Shown: in pieces, positions 25,298-37,121 of the stretch
How positions within the stretch are numbered: position 1 is the stretch's first letter
How the letters are laid out: the number at the start of each line of letters is the position of its first letter
Assembly: GCA_013176395.1 (NCBI GenBank)
Contig: JABMLP010000007.1
Coordinates: forward strand, 1,054,001 to 1,118,000
Direction: 5' to 3'
From: Venturia oleaginea
Taxonomy: Eukaryota; Ascomycota; Dothideomycetes; Venturiales; Venturiaceae
Length of the DNA: 64,000 bases
The notes under the pieces: generated by a model
Databases searched by the model: none
Seen by the model: only the letters and a program-made list of their open reading frames with translations
What the model was told of the DNA's origin: nothing
Translations under genes and position numbers: made by a program

Positions 25298-27151
25298 TCA
25301 AACATTCTCACAAACATAAACAAGCAAATACGCCTGCGCGCTCAATACATCGGCATCACTGACACCAACAACCTTTGAATCATCAAACAGGAACCAATCA
25401 GCACCTTCTCTAGCATAGCTGACATAATGTCCGCCCTGGATATCGCCCCTATGCACTATTACTCCTGAGAGGATATACTTGCCTACTTCCGGATCGAGCA
25501 GATCATCAGACTCATTTGTTGTCGCGGAAGATTTCTGTGGTTTAGACTTTTTGAGAGAGGGACGGTGAGCAGTGGTGAAGGGAGTCATATCGAGACTTAG
25601 GGGGTAGACGACCGGTGTCTCTAGTTTCGAGGCCTTCTCTTTGGCGTGGGAGAAGCGCTGAGGTTCTGATTAGCATCGCTCTTCTCTGTCTCCTCCCGGC
25701 TGATTCGAGACGCACCTTGAGATGTATCGACAGCACCGGTGGTAACTGTTTGATACTCAGCTGCTTCGTCGCATCCCTTTGCTTCCCACATTTATGACAC
25801 GTATAATCGTCTTTGCCCAACCTCTCATCGCTCGTGAAGCGTGCTAGGCACTCTTCTAACCGCAATCCTTCGTCATCTTTGCCGGTAGCACCATTTGTCT
25901 TCGCCGTACCATTCAACTTCCTCTTTTTAGACTGTATCCGTAGGTCCAGCGAAAGATCCATGAATGGATCTGATGTATTGGTCTTGTTCTTACACTCATC
26001 GCAAGTGACAGTTGATTGTAGCTTGCCATAGAAAGTGCGGTGTATTATGCAGTCGCAATCGCGATCGTGGTCCGCGGAGGTCGCGGTCGACAAACTGGAG
26101 GTGTGAAGAGAGTTGAGGATGAACTGCATGTACTCGTGTGCGTCTTGCTGTTGGTAGCCGGCTAGTTGCTACGTGAATGTCAGCCTCGAACCGGACACTC
26201 AATATGCAATGGGAGACCTGCCTCTGAGCATTTCCAGCTATTCATCAGCATCGGTACGGCACCATATCCCTCCGTCTTCTCTGCACTCCAGAATTCACAG
26301 AATATTTCGTCCAAAGCACACCCTATACACGACTCTTTCTCACAGTCCGCCTGCTTATGCCCATCACTCATGTACCAAGTTTTCAAATATGGATTGTGCA
26401 GCAGACTCTGTATTACCACCGACATGAAACACGTCTGCCCCATATTATACAAACCCCTCAACCCGACAGCGCGACAAGGCACAAACGTCGAGTTTCCAGT
26501 GACGAGCGGACTATTGTCAGCCGAGTAATCTTCCAACTTTCTCTTCCTCGCCGTCGAACTCCTGGACCGCATGCGCAAATTCTCCAGGGCCGGATCGTAT
26601 ATGAAGTCCTCACAGCCCTGGCAAAAGATATGACCAGACCTGCTCTCCACGTGAAGTGTATGTCGTTTCTCTTCGTAATGCGCCTTGGCCAACTCCTCAG
26701 AGTATATTTTGGGACAGTTGAGGCAGAAATAAGTTGGTTGGAGGACAGGCTCTGAAATTGAAGTTTTAGCCCCGATTCCCTCCTTCACGCGAATGGTCTG
26801 GATTTTGATTGAGGATTCCTCGCGAAGGGTTTTGAGGATATCTTTGTATTGTTTGCACAAAAGCTTCCAGGCAGTCCGGTCGGTGGATTCAGTGTAGAAG
26901 GCATAGGTATGTTCTGGAAGACGATTGTATTAGTTGCCATCCTTCAGGCTTGGGTATTCAGAGAAGCGCAATGAGGGTTTGCTCGATGCAGGGCTCAGAT
27001 CTTGGAGACACTTGAACGCACCACAGCCAAAGGCGACACTAGCTGTAGGTCCTGGAGCAGGATTCGGCTTTGCCTTGTTGTTCATCTTTCCTATTGGCGA
27101 AGCCAACGTCGTAGCAGATGGTCGGGGTGTGGCGCTCAAAGTCTCGGTCAT
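25298..27151 (-). CDS. UBP8: SAGA deubiquitinase Ubp8 (USP family)
   Basis: Four exons (27151-27022, 26913-26222, 26168-25716, 25657-25298) give 544 residues. Removing intron 1 (GTGCGT donor, CTAAT branch, TTCCAG) joins FGC to EHTYAFY, forming the start of the ZnF-UBP domain, and deletes an in-frame TAA. Intron 2 appears to use a GC donor (GAG|GCAGGT ... CACGTAG), which restores SEQLAGYQQQDAHEYMQF. Intron 3 is GTGCGT ... CTCAG. The ZnF continues with CLNCPKIY and HIFCQGCEDFIYD. The USP core has catalytic Cys205 (GLYNMGQTCFM), a zinc knuckle (CDECKNK ... CHKCGKQ), His502 (GGHYVSYAR) and an Asp in FLFDDSKVVGV. Ubp8 removes ubiquitin from histone H2B within the SAGA DUB module (with Sgf11, Sus1, Sgf73). 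Exon borders are hand-built. Confidence 0.9.
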
Positions 27152-28172
27152 TCTGGTGCGAGACGGTCGCGTTGAGCGCGTGTCGAGGTACCAACGGATC
27201 CCACGGGACTATCGGAGAGTCATGCGGTAACCTCTAGAGGAGGCACGTCGAGGGGAAGGTTAACGGGTGGGATGTGATTGTGGTGTATAAACGCTGTTTT
27301 GAAATCTCCATGCGGAGTTAACAAGATGCACGTTAAGCTAACATGTGGCTGAATATGCCATTCTATATTTGACCGCCCGCACCGCCACATCTCAGCCTTG
27401 CGAGTCGAGATTTACCAGATATCCTTTTCTACTTACCCTTGCACATCACCATCACCCATCTGCACAGCTCCACCTGTAGATGGCCTAGTCTGAGTAAACC
27501 AATCATTTCTATCGCACTGTATCGACAAGCATCATCAAACGTCACAAACAAATCAAGGAAAGGCAAATTTTCATGCAATCGAATCTAAGTGTTGTTAACA
27601 TTAGGATCGATAGCTCAACTTTTCTGCTTGTTCAGCATTTGTCTCATCGCGAGATAGAGTTGTAGCAAATGCCTTTCTTGGAATTCATCTTCTCACACAA
27701 TCTTGTATCTTATTTAGACCAGGAAGTTTGGGAATATTACTATCAGTAGGTCCACTTCAAGTGTGTATGATGCTGATACCACATACTTCCGTGTTGGAAT
27801 GCAGAACATCAGTCTCGCCATCCATCCTTCAGCGGGCTGTCCTTCACGCCAGCGAACTCTTCAACATCCCAGCGGCAATACAAATATACATCTCTCGGTG
27901 ATGCTGTAGCCACCATCTTAGAACGCCTCGAGTTCCTGTCCATATACTCTTACATGCCATCGATACCTGTGGCCTGGCATAAAATTACTGGGCCAAAAAC
28001 AGGTGGTCAATTAGTAGACGACCTTGTAAGGTGTAGAGCAAAGCAGCTTTTGCTTGCCTTGCAGTGTAGCTTTCAACTGCGAGCTGCGAGCCCTCTTCTT
28101 CCTCCTATTCATCTCCAGTCGAAAAGACGTCGACCAGTTGGAACACGATAGTTGTGCATGCGCTGAAATCCT
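27152..28172. other. 1-kb intergenic region
   Basis: No gene is supported here. The UBP8 upstream region occupies the left part and the 3' flank of the HAD/RGG gene the right part. Confidence 0.45.
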
Positions 28173-29990
28173 TCAATACGCGTTGTACATCCCACTTCCG
28201 CCGTCATTGCGCCCACCAGCGGCATCATAGTCGGTATACCCGCTCCGTTGCGCGCCGAAATCGTCTCCAGATTGCCGGTGATGCTGTTGCTGTTGTTGAC
28301 CTCCACCACGGCCACCACGACCCCCTCTCCCATAGTTGCCGTTTCCTGCACCACCTCGTGGATGGCCACCGCGGCCACGGCCGCCACGACCGCCTTCATC
28401 TCGACGATCCCGGCCGCGCCCACGGTTTTGGTTGCCTCCACGATAATTAGCCGACGTGTTGCCACGTTTGTTGGAGAACTGCGGTGCTTGACCCGAGTTA
28501 CCCTTGCCTGTGGAATCTTGTTGAATGCCATCGTTATCAAACGGACGCTTTCTGTTGTTTTGACCAATCCGATTGTATGCACGGTTCTCAGACACGATGC
28601 TCACGCTCACTTTTTCGCCAACGGTCGTCTCAAACTCAATGGCTTGAGCAGCAGGAATCGGTGTCCATTGTTGAATGTGGGTGAGCTCTTTGAAGTTCGA
28701 TTTCTGATGCATGCCTAGAACAACAGCTGGTGGTCGATCAAGGACCTGAATCTTCTCATTAGAGGGAACGGGTTCCACACTCGCGGCCCAGAGGCGGTTT
28801 TCAAACACACCCAATCCAGTGACGCGGAAACGAACACGTTTTCCCATGCCGCCAACGCTTTGTAGTACTTGTAGTGACGGAGCACCTATCGAGATTCGTA
28901 TGCTATTGGCAAAAATGCGCACACTAGGGTTGCTTCTCGCGATGGCTGGCATCAGAGCTGCAAGTCGATCCACATCGCTTGTCTTCACCAGATAGCCCGC
29001 ATTTAGTGTCTTACTATCAAGTTGCAATGGCGATGTCCTTGGTGGTGCATTGCCGGATTTGTAGACGATGTTGTGGTCATTAATCATTCTCTGAACTTCG
29101 GAGATCTCTGCAACCGGGTCAAGAAACGTAGCCTTGGTTGCAATTTCTATGACTTCGCAAGCGATAGTGCGACGTTGCGAACGTGGATTTGGGCCCATCA
29201 GATCACGGTTGAAATCGGAGAAGAAGTTTTGAAACTGTTGCACATGTCCAGGTCTGTCTTCGTAAATCTTAATCTCTTCAGCCTCATGGTAGGTATTCAC
29301 GATGTCCGTAAGAAGCGTCTGCTTGAAGCCCATGGTAGATCTGAAAGTCTGGTTGGCTGGTCCTGTCGCCGGCTTAAGACAAACCATGTCGAAAGACAGT
29401 CCCTTGCTCTTGAGCATCCGCTTGATGAGATCTGCAAAGCGCATCTCGCCTCGTCCTGTGAGCAGAACGCTGAAAGCATCGTTCTGTTCATGTGATAGCT
29501 CGCATAGCTTGGCAACATGTTCATTCCACCAGCCTTCCCAAGCTTTTGGTTCCTCCTTTTCTACGCCCTCACCAGTTGCGCCCAAGATTCGGTTGTCATG
29601 GAACCAGCCGCCATTCACCAGTGTGTTCTCGCTCATCAAAGTTCCTCTAGAAGCCTGATCCCAGATGTCTGTATTCGGCAGAGGGCTAGCGAACAAGGTA
29701 TTATCGAAGTCGTAGATGTGGATGGCTTTGATCTGGTTGACGGGGGGCAGAGGATGGTCTTCGTCGCATGACCAACGTTTGAGGGCTGTAGGCGTATATG
29801 TGGTATTTGAGGATGTGCCGTTGGACGCGACATGCGCATAGTTTCCCACCATGGCTGAAGAATTGACGACGCGTTGATGTCGTCGCATGCGATTGCGAAC
29901 CAGAAGGGGTTCAAATGTGAAGGCAGTGTTGTGAAACTTTTTCGCAAATTGTGGTTGAATGAATAGGCGACAATGTGTGCGTGGGGGCAT
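28173..29990 (-). CDS. HAD-domain 'Swiss Army Knife' RNA repair-like protein with RGG tail
   Basis: A single-exon frame of 605 residues. It begins with a HAD-type domain (IHIYDFDNTLFASPLPN, with the DxD nucleophile motif, then SVLLTGRGE and IYEDRPGHVQQF), as in the HAD_SAK_1 family proposed to act in RNA repair. Residues of about 300-460 form a second, less defined region. The last ~100 residues are a Gly/Arg-rich, Asn/Gln-rich tail with many RGG/GRG units and a QQQQQ run, typical of RNA-binding nuclear proteins. The likely role is an RNA 5'/3'-end phosphatase or related processing activity, but this is known only by comparative analysis. An alternative start at Met47 (29852) is possible: the first 46 residues are basic and could instead be a targeting sequence or untranslated. 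Confidence 0.8.
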   Translation of the reverse strand: MPPRTHCRLFIQPQFAKKFHNTAFTFEPLLVRNRMRRHQRVVNSSAMVGNYAHVASNGTSSNTTYTPTALKRWSCDEDHPLPPVNQIKAIHIYDFDNTLFASPLPNTDIWDQASRGTLMSENTLVNGGWFHDNRILGATGEGVEKEEPKAWEGWWNEHVAKLCELSHEQNDAFSVLLTGRGEMRFADLIKRMLKSKGLSFDMVCLKPATGPANQTFRSTMGFKQTLLTDIVNTYHEAEEIKIYEDRPGHVQQFQNFFSDFNRDLMGPNPRSQRRTIACEVIEIATKATFLDPVAEISEVQRMINDHNIVYKSGNAPPRTSPLQLDSKTLNAGYLVKTSDVDRLAALMPAIARSNPSVRIFANSIRISIGAPSLQVLQSVGGMGKRVRFRVTGLGVFENRLWAASVEPVPSNEKIQVLDRPPAVVLGMHQKSNFKELTHIQQWTPIPAAQAIEFETTVGEKVSVSIVSENRAYNRIGQNNRKRPFDNDGIQQDSTGKGNSGQAPQFSNKRGNTSANYRGGNQNRGRGRDRRDEGGRGGRGRGGHPRGGAGNGNYGRGGRGGRGGGQQQQQHHRQSGDDFGAQRSGYTDYDAAGGRNDGGSGMYNAY

Positions 29991-30433
29991 ATGTTAGATA
30001 TCAACTCTCATGGTTGAGTTTGCGCTTATCAAAACAGGTGAGGTCGCAACGATCGCCAAAAAGTGACTTGCGCTCGCCGCAGATCACGTGCTACTCGATA
30101 AGGAATATGTTTCACGGATGATTTATTTCTCTAGCAGAAGAATTCTTGGTAGAATCGACTTCACGTGCAAGGTGTAGTAACGATGGACTATGTACCGGGA
30201 AGCAAGAGGAAAGGATAATATTAAACAATTTTAAAGATTGGAAGAAGGGATAGGGATATTAACCAAAAGACCTGACGTGGAAACTTGAAGATCGTATTTA
30301 GATAGATCTTCGTAAGAGTGGTTTGTAAATTCAACTGCCACAATCAGAGAATAATTGCGCTTAATCGGATTTCGAAACCCTTAGCTCAAGAGGAGCTGAA
30401 CTGAAAAGACAACTGTAAATTGGTACAGATGTC

Positions 30434-31031
30434 CTACGTAGCCGCGACAGCAATGCCAAATCCCATAGTCCCTATCTTGGGAACTTTTCCTATCCATTCG
30501 TATAGCATGGACCTCGAAGCCTCGCACTTGAGCAGTGTTTTTTCGTCCATGTGGAGTTCTAAATGTAGATCTTCGGGCTTCACCTGCAGCTTTGTCCAGC
30601 TGAAGGGGCAAGCGTAATCCCGTAGGGCTTCCTGCAGATGTCTCCATTGACGATCACGTCAATGCCCACGCCCGTTGGCTATACTCCCGATTATGAGTCG
30701 GAAGCGTTTGACTTGGAGATTACCAAATGCGGAGTCTTTCGCCGATTCTCTCGCCTCGAGATGCTGGACGAACTTGAAACTTGAGCGAGAAGGTGTCAGC
30801 TTGTGATGCATAGCGTAAACCAGATGTTCAGCTTGAATCTTCATATACTCGTGCGAGAGAGTTTTGCAAGCCACGAGAATTGGATGGTAGGATCTGCAAG
30901 TTTTGGAGGGATATACGCGATGTTGAAGGGGAGTGAACAACAGGATCGGAATGTACGCGGATCTCGGAAGGACCTTCGATTCGGATCAGTTCCTCTATGA
31001 TGATGAAATGAACTTCGGTTGGGAGATCCAT
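30434..31031 (-). pseudogene. F-box-like gene, disrupted
   Basis: The minus strand starts with an ATG at 31029-31031 and MDLPTEVHFIIIEELIRIEG, like the N-terminal F-box of fungal proteins. After about 37 codons the protein-like text moves to another frame (TCRSYHPILVACKTLSHEYM, then HHKLTPSRSSFKFVQHLE). That frame hits a TGA (GRGH*) near 30661 and continues in the same frame as ALRDYACPFSWTKLQVKPED up to a TAG at 30434-30436. No splice pair in the right phase bridges the first frame change. A frameshift plus an internal stop in text that stays protein-like on both sides indicates recent pseudogenisation. About 199 codons are covered. The family call rests on the N-terminus and general layout only. 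Confidence 0.55.
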
Positions 31032-32983
31032 AGGGAATGTAGAGGTTTTGGTATTTCTCGATCGCTGCTGGACAGGTCTGGTTCACATTGTCAGTCACAA
31101 CGCCGTCTTGCCTTACAAGTGTGACCATTTATCACAGCCCTATGCGGTGGCTCAGAGAGCGAAGCTGAATGCGACTCACATTAGTCTTTCCCTCGAATTT
31201 GAGGCGTCTCCAACAAGAAGGCGTCCAGTTTTCGCAAGTGAGCGTGGTGATGGTCCACTCTCGAACCTGCGCTTCCTATTTAGCCGACTCGAGTGCATAT
31301 TGAAAGCGTCAAACCAGCGAGCTGTCGACTAGCTGAGGTAGAATCGCCATCATAAATTCTATATCGAGAGGCTTGTGGCCTCTATATCGGTAGCGACAAA
31401 GTGTAAGTGTAGCCCCGCATCAAGACACTTCTGACTGTATTTGAACAGGTGTCTTGAGCTAGATTCCATGAAAACATAGGAGAATAACATGGTCGGGTGG
31501 GTATACAGGGAGAAATTAAACGTCCATGTACGTAACCAAGCAAAGCCGGTAACCACAATTCAACGATTTGAAGGGGTATGTTTTCGAAACCGATCCAATG
31601 CGAGAGGAGTACCCGACTCCTGGCAGTTTCTCGGGACTATAGATGTCATTGTTTGAGGAAGGATGGAAAAGGCCGAGTAGCGTCACTTTGAAAAGGCGAG
31701 AAGACTGGCGGCCCTGTTTGAAGACCTAAAGATTTAGCCTCTTGGCATTAATGCTCAGGTATTTTCCTCGCCTATCTTTCTAAAAGCCCAACTACCTCCT
31801 CCATCGTCACTTTTTCATCCTCACGAATTGATTTTGGTTTCTTTGTTTCTCTCTAGGATAAACCTTAACTGCCACAGCGCTGAGAATCTCAACACGAGTC
31901 AGGTTCCCACAGACGTCTCTCTCACTCTCACACATACGATGTCTAGCCCTACATATCCCGGCCGGTTCTAGTACCTTACTCGCTATTTCGGTTCGTCTGT
32001 ATCGCCCAGAACACGTTTAACATTATAACCGTATCCGCTGCCGCCTCAGCCAATCCTGTAGACCTCAGACTGGTCGTCCTTTTCTAAGCACCCTGCCTTG
32101 CGATTTAATCATGCTATAGTTTGGACGGACGGGTGGCTCTCCCCCTCTTCCTGGCTCTTATCTTGAGGCACGATCTCTGCATTGATTTGCGAGTCAGTGA
32201 CTTTGGGATTGAGGTCTGGGTGGCCTCTGCTTGCTCAGATGCGTTGACTTTTCTGTTTGATATCTCAGGCTTGCTTGAGGGCTGCAATATGGTATGTATA
32301 ATATTTGATTTCGGATTCGTGTTGTGATGCATAAGTAAGTTGTGAGTGAAGAAAGATGGTGAATTATGATCGGAAAGACATATCGAGTTGATGGCAATGG
32401 AAATGTGGCCGGTGTTACTTGTTCAATCGACGTAGCAGGAATGCGTCAGGTACTCTCACCCTCTGCTGTCCAGTGAAGGTCTTGATCCATGAACTTGAAG
32501 TTCTTCAAATTTGCTATATATCTCGTCGGACTGCCACTACATAATGACAAGACAGCGAATATCATGAATTATGATTGGAACTGAGCGTTCGAATCGAACT
32601 TTGGAAGCATACTACCTGCATAGTTTATACAGCCCATTGTCTAGACATATTACTAAGATACTCCTGGAGGAAAAGAATCCTTCCTTGCAATTGTACAACT
32701 AAGGTTAGTCTATCATCTTGAGCCCAGGATTAATTTTGATAAATTGCTAGCCTTGTCTGTCGTGCTACTGCTACCAAGTTGTCTAAGCTCTCCTGCCAAT
32801 AGAAGGTGTCATTGTCTACTTGTGCCAACCACACTCGAGAAGTTGTATCTTCGTATCCAAAAAGAATTGGCCAGTCCCTTATCACGACCTTGTTATGGAA
32901 AGGCAATTCTACCTAGCCAAAGACATCATGCAGTACTTCGCCCAGCCTAGCGCTTTACTTCTACTTGACTCGCAGGCGTTTGG
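31032..32983. other. Gene-poor 2-kb region
   Basis: No complete gene is supported. A pyrimidine-rich leader-like tract runs through about 31770-31935 and precedes an ATG at 31939 whose frame stops after ten codons (MSSPTYPGRF). That could be an upstream ORF or the start of a lost gene. The rest reads as intergenic DNA. Confidence 0.4.
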
Positions 32984-34997
32984 ATGACAGCATTGGCATT
33001 ACCGTCTTCTACAGGATTCGCACACCTCATCACTTCAATGCCTACACCTCAAGGCATTTCTCAAATACTCTGTCCTATTACAAGATCTATAACATCCGCC
33101 CGCCCCCAAAACAGCCGCATTCCATACCTATCTCCTCGCAAATCACCGTGCCCGTCGCACCAAGCTCTCCGGAGCAGCTGGGGGCACCGATTCCCTATAG
33201 GAAAGCAGCGCATTGTCTACCAGAATAACATCAGTTTGACAACTGCCGTCGCTATTACTGTCGCCCTTGGCGCATCCATAGGCTTCGTAGTAGGATTCTC
33301 GCGCGCATCCAACCATCCCACCGTCACCGAATCTCCCACACCAGCCTCCTCCTTGCAATCCTCCATTGTCGCAATGGCCGTCTCAGTGCCTCCCGGACGC
33401 CCCGGCAACCTTACACCAGAGCAGGAAGAGAAGCTACGAGAACTATGGCAATTGGCATTACAAGTCTTCGGTGTCGCAGAGCCACAAACTCCACAGTCAA
33501 CCAGCCCGAAAGGTAAAACACCTATCCTTTCTGGAATCAGCACGGGCACCGAGGTAGACTCGCCTGTCGCTTCCGAGAAGAAGAAGAAGAGCAGACTGAG
33601 CTTCCTGAAGAAGCCGAAGAAGGATGAGGAGGAATACTCGTCAGACACTCTCGCTGGATTGATTTCAGGCACGTCGACACCCAGCTCGGGTAAGTCGAGG
33701 ATCTCCCGTGTGTGGAGGACGTCAATCATAATGCTGACCTTATGTTATAGTCTCTGATATAGCCAACGGTATCAAGGATGACAAGCATGGCATGGCCAAC
33801 GCATTTCGAGCCGCGTTGGCAGGAACATCACCCGCCGATATTAGAACAGCATTCTGGGATATGGTAAAGCACGATCATCCCGACGCGTTACTTCTGCGAT
33901 TCTTACGGGCCAGAAAATGGGATGTGAATGCTGCTTTGGTCATGGCTATATCTGCCCTACACTGGCGAGCGGAAGATTCCAAGGTCGATTCCGACGTCAT
34001 TTTCCGCGGTGAACAAGGCATGCTCGATCTCACAAGAAGTGAAGACCCAGTGGAAAAGAAAGAGGGAGATGACTTTATGCAACAGATTCGGATGGGAAAG
34101 TCATTCCTGCATGGTGTTGACAAGGAAGGCCGACCGATATGCTGTGTCCGCGTTCGGCTGCACAAGCCTGGCGAACAGTCTGAAGCCTCGTTGGAACGAT
34201 TTACAGTTTATACCATTGAAACAGCCAGGATGTTTCTTAGACCTCCTGTGGACACCGCGACCATTCTGTTCGACATGACAGATTTTGGGTTGGCGAACAT
34301 GGACTACACGCCCGTCAAATTTATGATAAAATGCTTTGAAGCAAACTACCCGGAATCACTTGGCACCGTTCTGGTACACAAAGCCCCATGGGTCTTCCAA
34401 GGAGTCTGGAGAGTGATCAAGGGCTGGCTTGACCCCGTCGTGGCTGGTAAGGTCCACTTCACGAACAACAATGACGACCTGGGACAGTTCATGGACAAAT
34501 CGACCATTCCGAAAGAACTATCAGGCCCGGATCCGTGGAGTTACAGTTTCCAAGAACCTATACCTGGGGAGAACAACCTCATGGAGGACGAGCAGACCAA
34601 ATTAGTCTTGTTAAAAGAACGTGAGTTGCTAAGTAGGCAATATGAGGGAATTGTGAAAGAATGGATTGCTGCACGACCAACGACTTTTTCCACCGAAACG
34701 ATGCCTGAGGAAAGAGAGGCGAATTTTCGACAGCAGAGGGATGAGGTGGCGGAGTCGCTTCGAGCGAACTATTGGAAATTGGATCCGTATGTGAGGGCGA
34801 GGACAATTTATGATAGGACGGGTGAATTGAAGACACCTTCACCATCATCGGGACCGACGGGGGTTGAGGTGTTGACGAATAGTGTGTCGCAGAGCACGTT
34901 GCAGCCTCCACCTTATACGTCGAATAGGACTAGTGTGGAGAGTACGGCGCAGAGTTTTGCTACAGCGAAAGAGAATTGGGAGGATGATCTTGATTGA
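32984..34997 (+). CDS. CRAL-TRIO (Sec14-like) lipid transfer protein, Csr1-type
   Basis: Exons 32984-33689 and 33751-34997 encode up to 650 residues. The 61-nt intron (GTAAGT, GCTGAC branch, TTATAG) joins PSS to VSDIANG in phase 1. The conserved part starts at PPGRPGNLTPEQEEKLRELW, and the CRAL-TRIO-N text LLRFLRARKWDVNAAL follows. The lipid-binding domain contains TILFDMTDFGLANMDY, NYPESLGTVLVHKAPWVF and FTNNNDDLGQFMDKSTIPKE. Such proteins bind phospholipid or sterol and feed lipid signalling. The frame stays open upstream of Met131 (33374, good start context) and encodes a hydrophobic span (SLTTAVAITVALGASIGFVV), so either a membrane-anchored long form or a 520-residue soluble form starting at 33374 is possible. 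I chose the long form because 130 stop-free codons are unlikely by chance. Confidence 0.85.
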
Positions 34998-35638
34998 TTC
35001 CGTTACGAATGCAAGGAGTGGTATGACTGGAATATGGAACGTAATGGGTTTTGGGATGAAAGGATGATTGAGAGGTGACGAGTTACTAATTAATATCATG
35101 ATTACTGCTGCGATGGCTGAAAGTGCCCGTCTCGTCCATTCTGACGCAGCTCTGTCATTAATCCATGAAGCTTACATGAACAATGTGAGCCCTCTTTCCA
35201 TCAACCAAGCCAAGACTCGTCACTAAAATTCCCGGTAATGATGTTGTTGTTGGGAGGGCATTGATGCTGATGCGTTGATTAGTAGGATATGTGGGGAGGA
35301 CAATGGTATGCTTATATACCCCCATCCGCTGCCTCTTCACAGGTCCTAACATGGATTGTGAGCAGTCACATTGCGAGACAGGTCTTGGCCACGTTGGTGA
35401 GGTCACTGGGTTCAGTAATGCTTTGTGAAGTAGGAGGTGTTGAAAAGATTCAAGGGGAGCAAGAAGTGTACAAGTGGCTACAATAAGTGGCTACTGTACA
35501 GTTTCTCCCTTCCTCCCTATTGAAATCCCATATACACAACCCGACTGTATTATTTCGCTCCATCTCATGCATGCATACGTCGGAATCATCTCGCTACGTC
35601 TCACACTCCCAACCTATCTCACTGCGCATACTTCCAAT
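34998..35638. other. Convergent intergenic region
   Basis: A 641-bp spacer between two genes that converge. It should hold both 3' untranslated regions. Nothing else was recognised. Confidence 0.45.
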
Positions 35639-37121
35639 TCAATCCAATTCAACAATCAATCTTTTCCCACTCACCTCCCCTCTTCTCATCCTGTCCAAAG
35701 AATCATTAATCCCCTCCAGCCCACCCGGCACAATCTCAGCTTCAGGAGCCGTGATAAGACCGTCGCTCAGCAACTTCTCCACCCACACCATGATTCCCTC
35801 ACCCGCCTCTTTGATTTCATGATGAACTTTGATTGGAACATTGTGATGCACGACGCCCTCTCCCTTCTCCTTCGGTAGACCTGATAATGCTACCAAATGC
35901 GACCTCAACCCCTCAGGTTCCTGTTTCAAACACCGTTGGCAGAGCTCTGCGGTGGATTTTCCAATCGTGTCGATAGCGAAACGGAGGTTATTATCCGTTA
36001 CGCGTCTGATTATCTGAACAGCGCGTTCAGTGTCATGGGAATCTACCAATAGATCGGCGGCACTGGAGGAGAGTTTGTCGCCGTGTTTCCCTACATCGAC
36101 TACCTTTATCACGCGCAAGCCTACTAGTTTGCAGAGCTGAGCGGCAAGTTTTGCTGTTGCTGTGGAGCCTATAACCAATATCGTTAGTGAGGAGGTTATA
36201 AAGGAGGAAGGTGAGACGTACCACCCCAGATCACAATCCAATCACCACTCTTCGGCCTCTCCTTATCGGTCATAGACCTCAAACATTCTTCTCGCACATC
36301 TTTCGGTATCGATGCTTCATCAACTCGTTGCAAGATCTTGCGCAAATTGGGGCCCGATGGTCCTGTTTCAACGGTGCTGAAATCGATACCCAAGGAAACA
36401 CCCAGACCCAAAATAGCCGCGATAAAGGCAACGCCTAGTCCGGCGATGGAATCGCGTGGAGTTGAAACGGGGATACGACAGACGTTGTAGCTTGGTGCTA
36501 TTGCGTAGGATTGGTAGGCAGCTTTTCGCAGATCACGGTAGTCGGTTGAGGGTGTTAAGATGACATCGCCCTTTTTGACTCTGCTGGATGGGTTTGCTGG
36601 GCCTCTGACGACGACGCCGACGAGATCGCGGCCGGATATGAAAGGGAGGACTGGGATGCCGAAGCCATAGTCACTAATGGTCGTGTTAGTCTTGCGAATC
36701 ATGGAGAAAGGGGACATGAAATGGAAAGGAAGAGTACGTACGGTGATTTCCAATCTATCGGGTTCAATCCCACGAATTGGACCTTGACAATCATCTCATC
36801 TTCATTGCCTGGCTTGATCTCAGGCGTCAAATAGTTTTCCACAATCTCGTATTTCGACTTCATCGCCCTCAACAATAGTACTTTTTGCGTTTTTGGAACC
36901 GTCTCTTCTCCGCCAACAATTTCCCATTGGAACTCAGACTTGATCTCTTCGCTGAGATCGCTTTCCGGCGTCCTCAAGCCTGCCACGGCAATCTTGGCCT
37001 GTTTCGCTGCCCGTGGATCTGGGGACGGCGATCGAAATCCATTGATGGAATTTCCCCAATGCGTCCTTTTCTGCTTGTTGGCGACTGCGACCTTGGTTTG
37101 GAGGGTAGAACCGAGCGACAT
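35639..37121 (-). CDS. MDR-superfamily enoyl reductase/zinc-type alcohol dehydrogenase-like protein (ToxD-like)
   Basis: Three exons (37121-36742, 36673-36222, 36168-35639) encode 453 residues. Introns of 68 and 53 nt have GTACGT donors and CTAAC branches, and join KSPDYGFGIP and VIWGGSTATAKLA. Features of the medium-chain reductase fold are VQFVGLNPIDWKSP (substrate-domain entry), FISGRDLVGVVVRG and the nucleotide-binding turn WGGSTATAKLAAQL, followed by a beta-strand ending in VDVGKHGD. The catalytic-zinc ligand pattern of true alcohol dehydrogenases is not seen. This fits the zinc-independent quinone oxidoreductase/trans-enoyl reductase branch. The first ~60 residues are a polar extension absent from most relatives. 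A start at 37184 would add 21 residues. Substrate unknown; it is the nearest neighbour of the flavin monooxygenase gene. Confidence 0.82.

Noticed and set aside
26914..27021. In-frame TAA suggesting a broken UBP8
   Set aside because: A good GT-AG intron with a CTAAT branch removes it and creates the expected ZnF-UBP start.
31939..31971. Short ATG frame MSSPTYPGRF after a pyrimidine-rich leader
   Set aside because: Only ten codons before a stop and no supporting downstream exon; kept only as a remark in the region entry.
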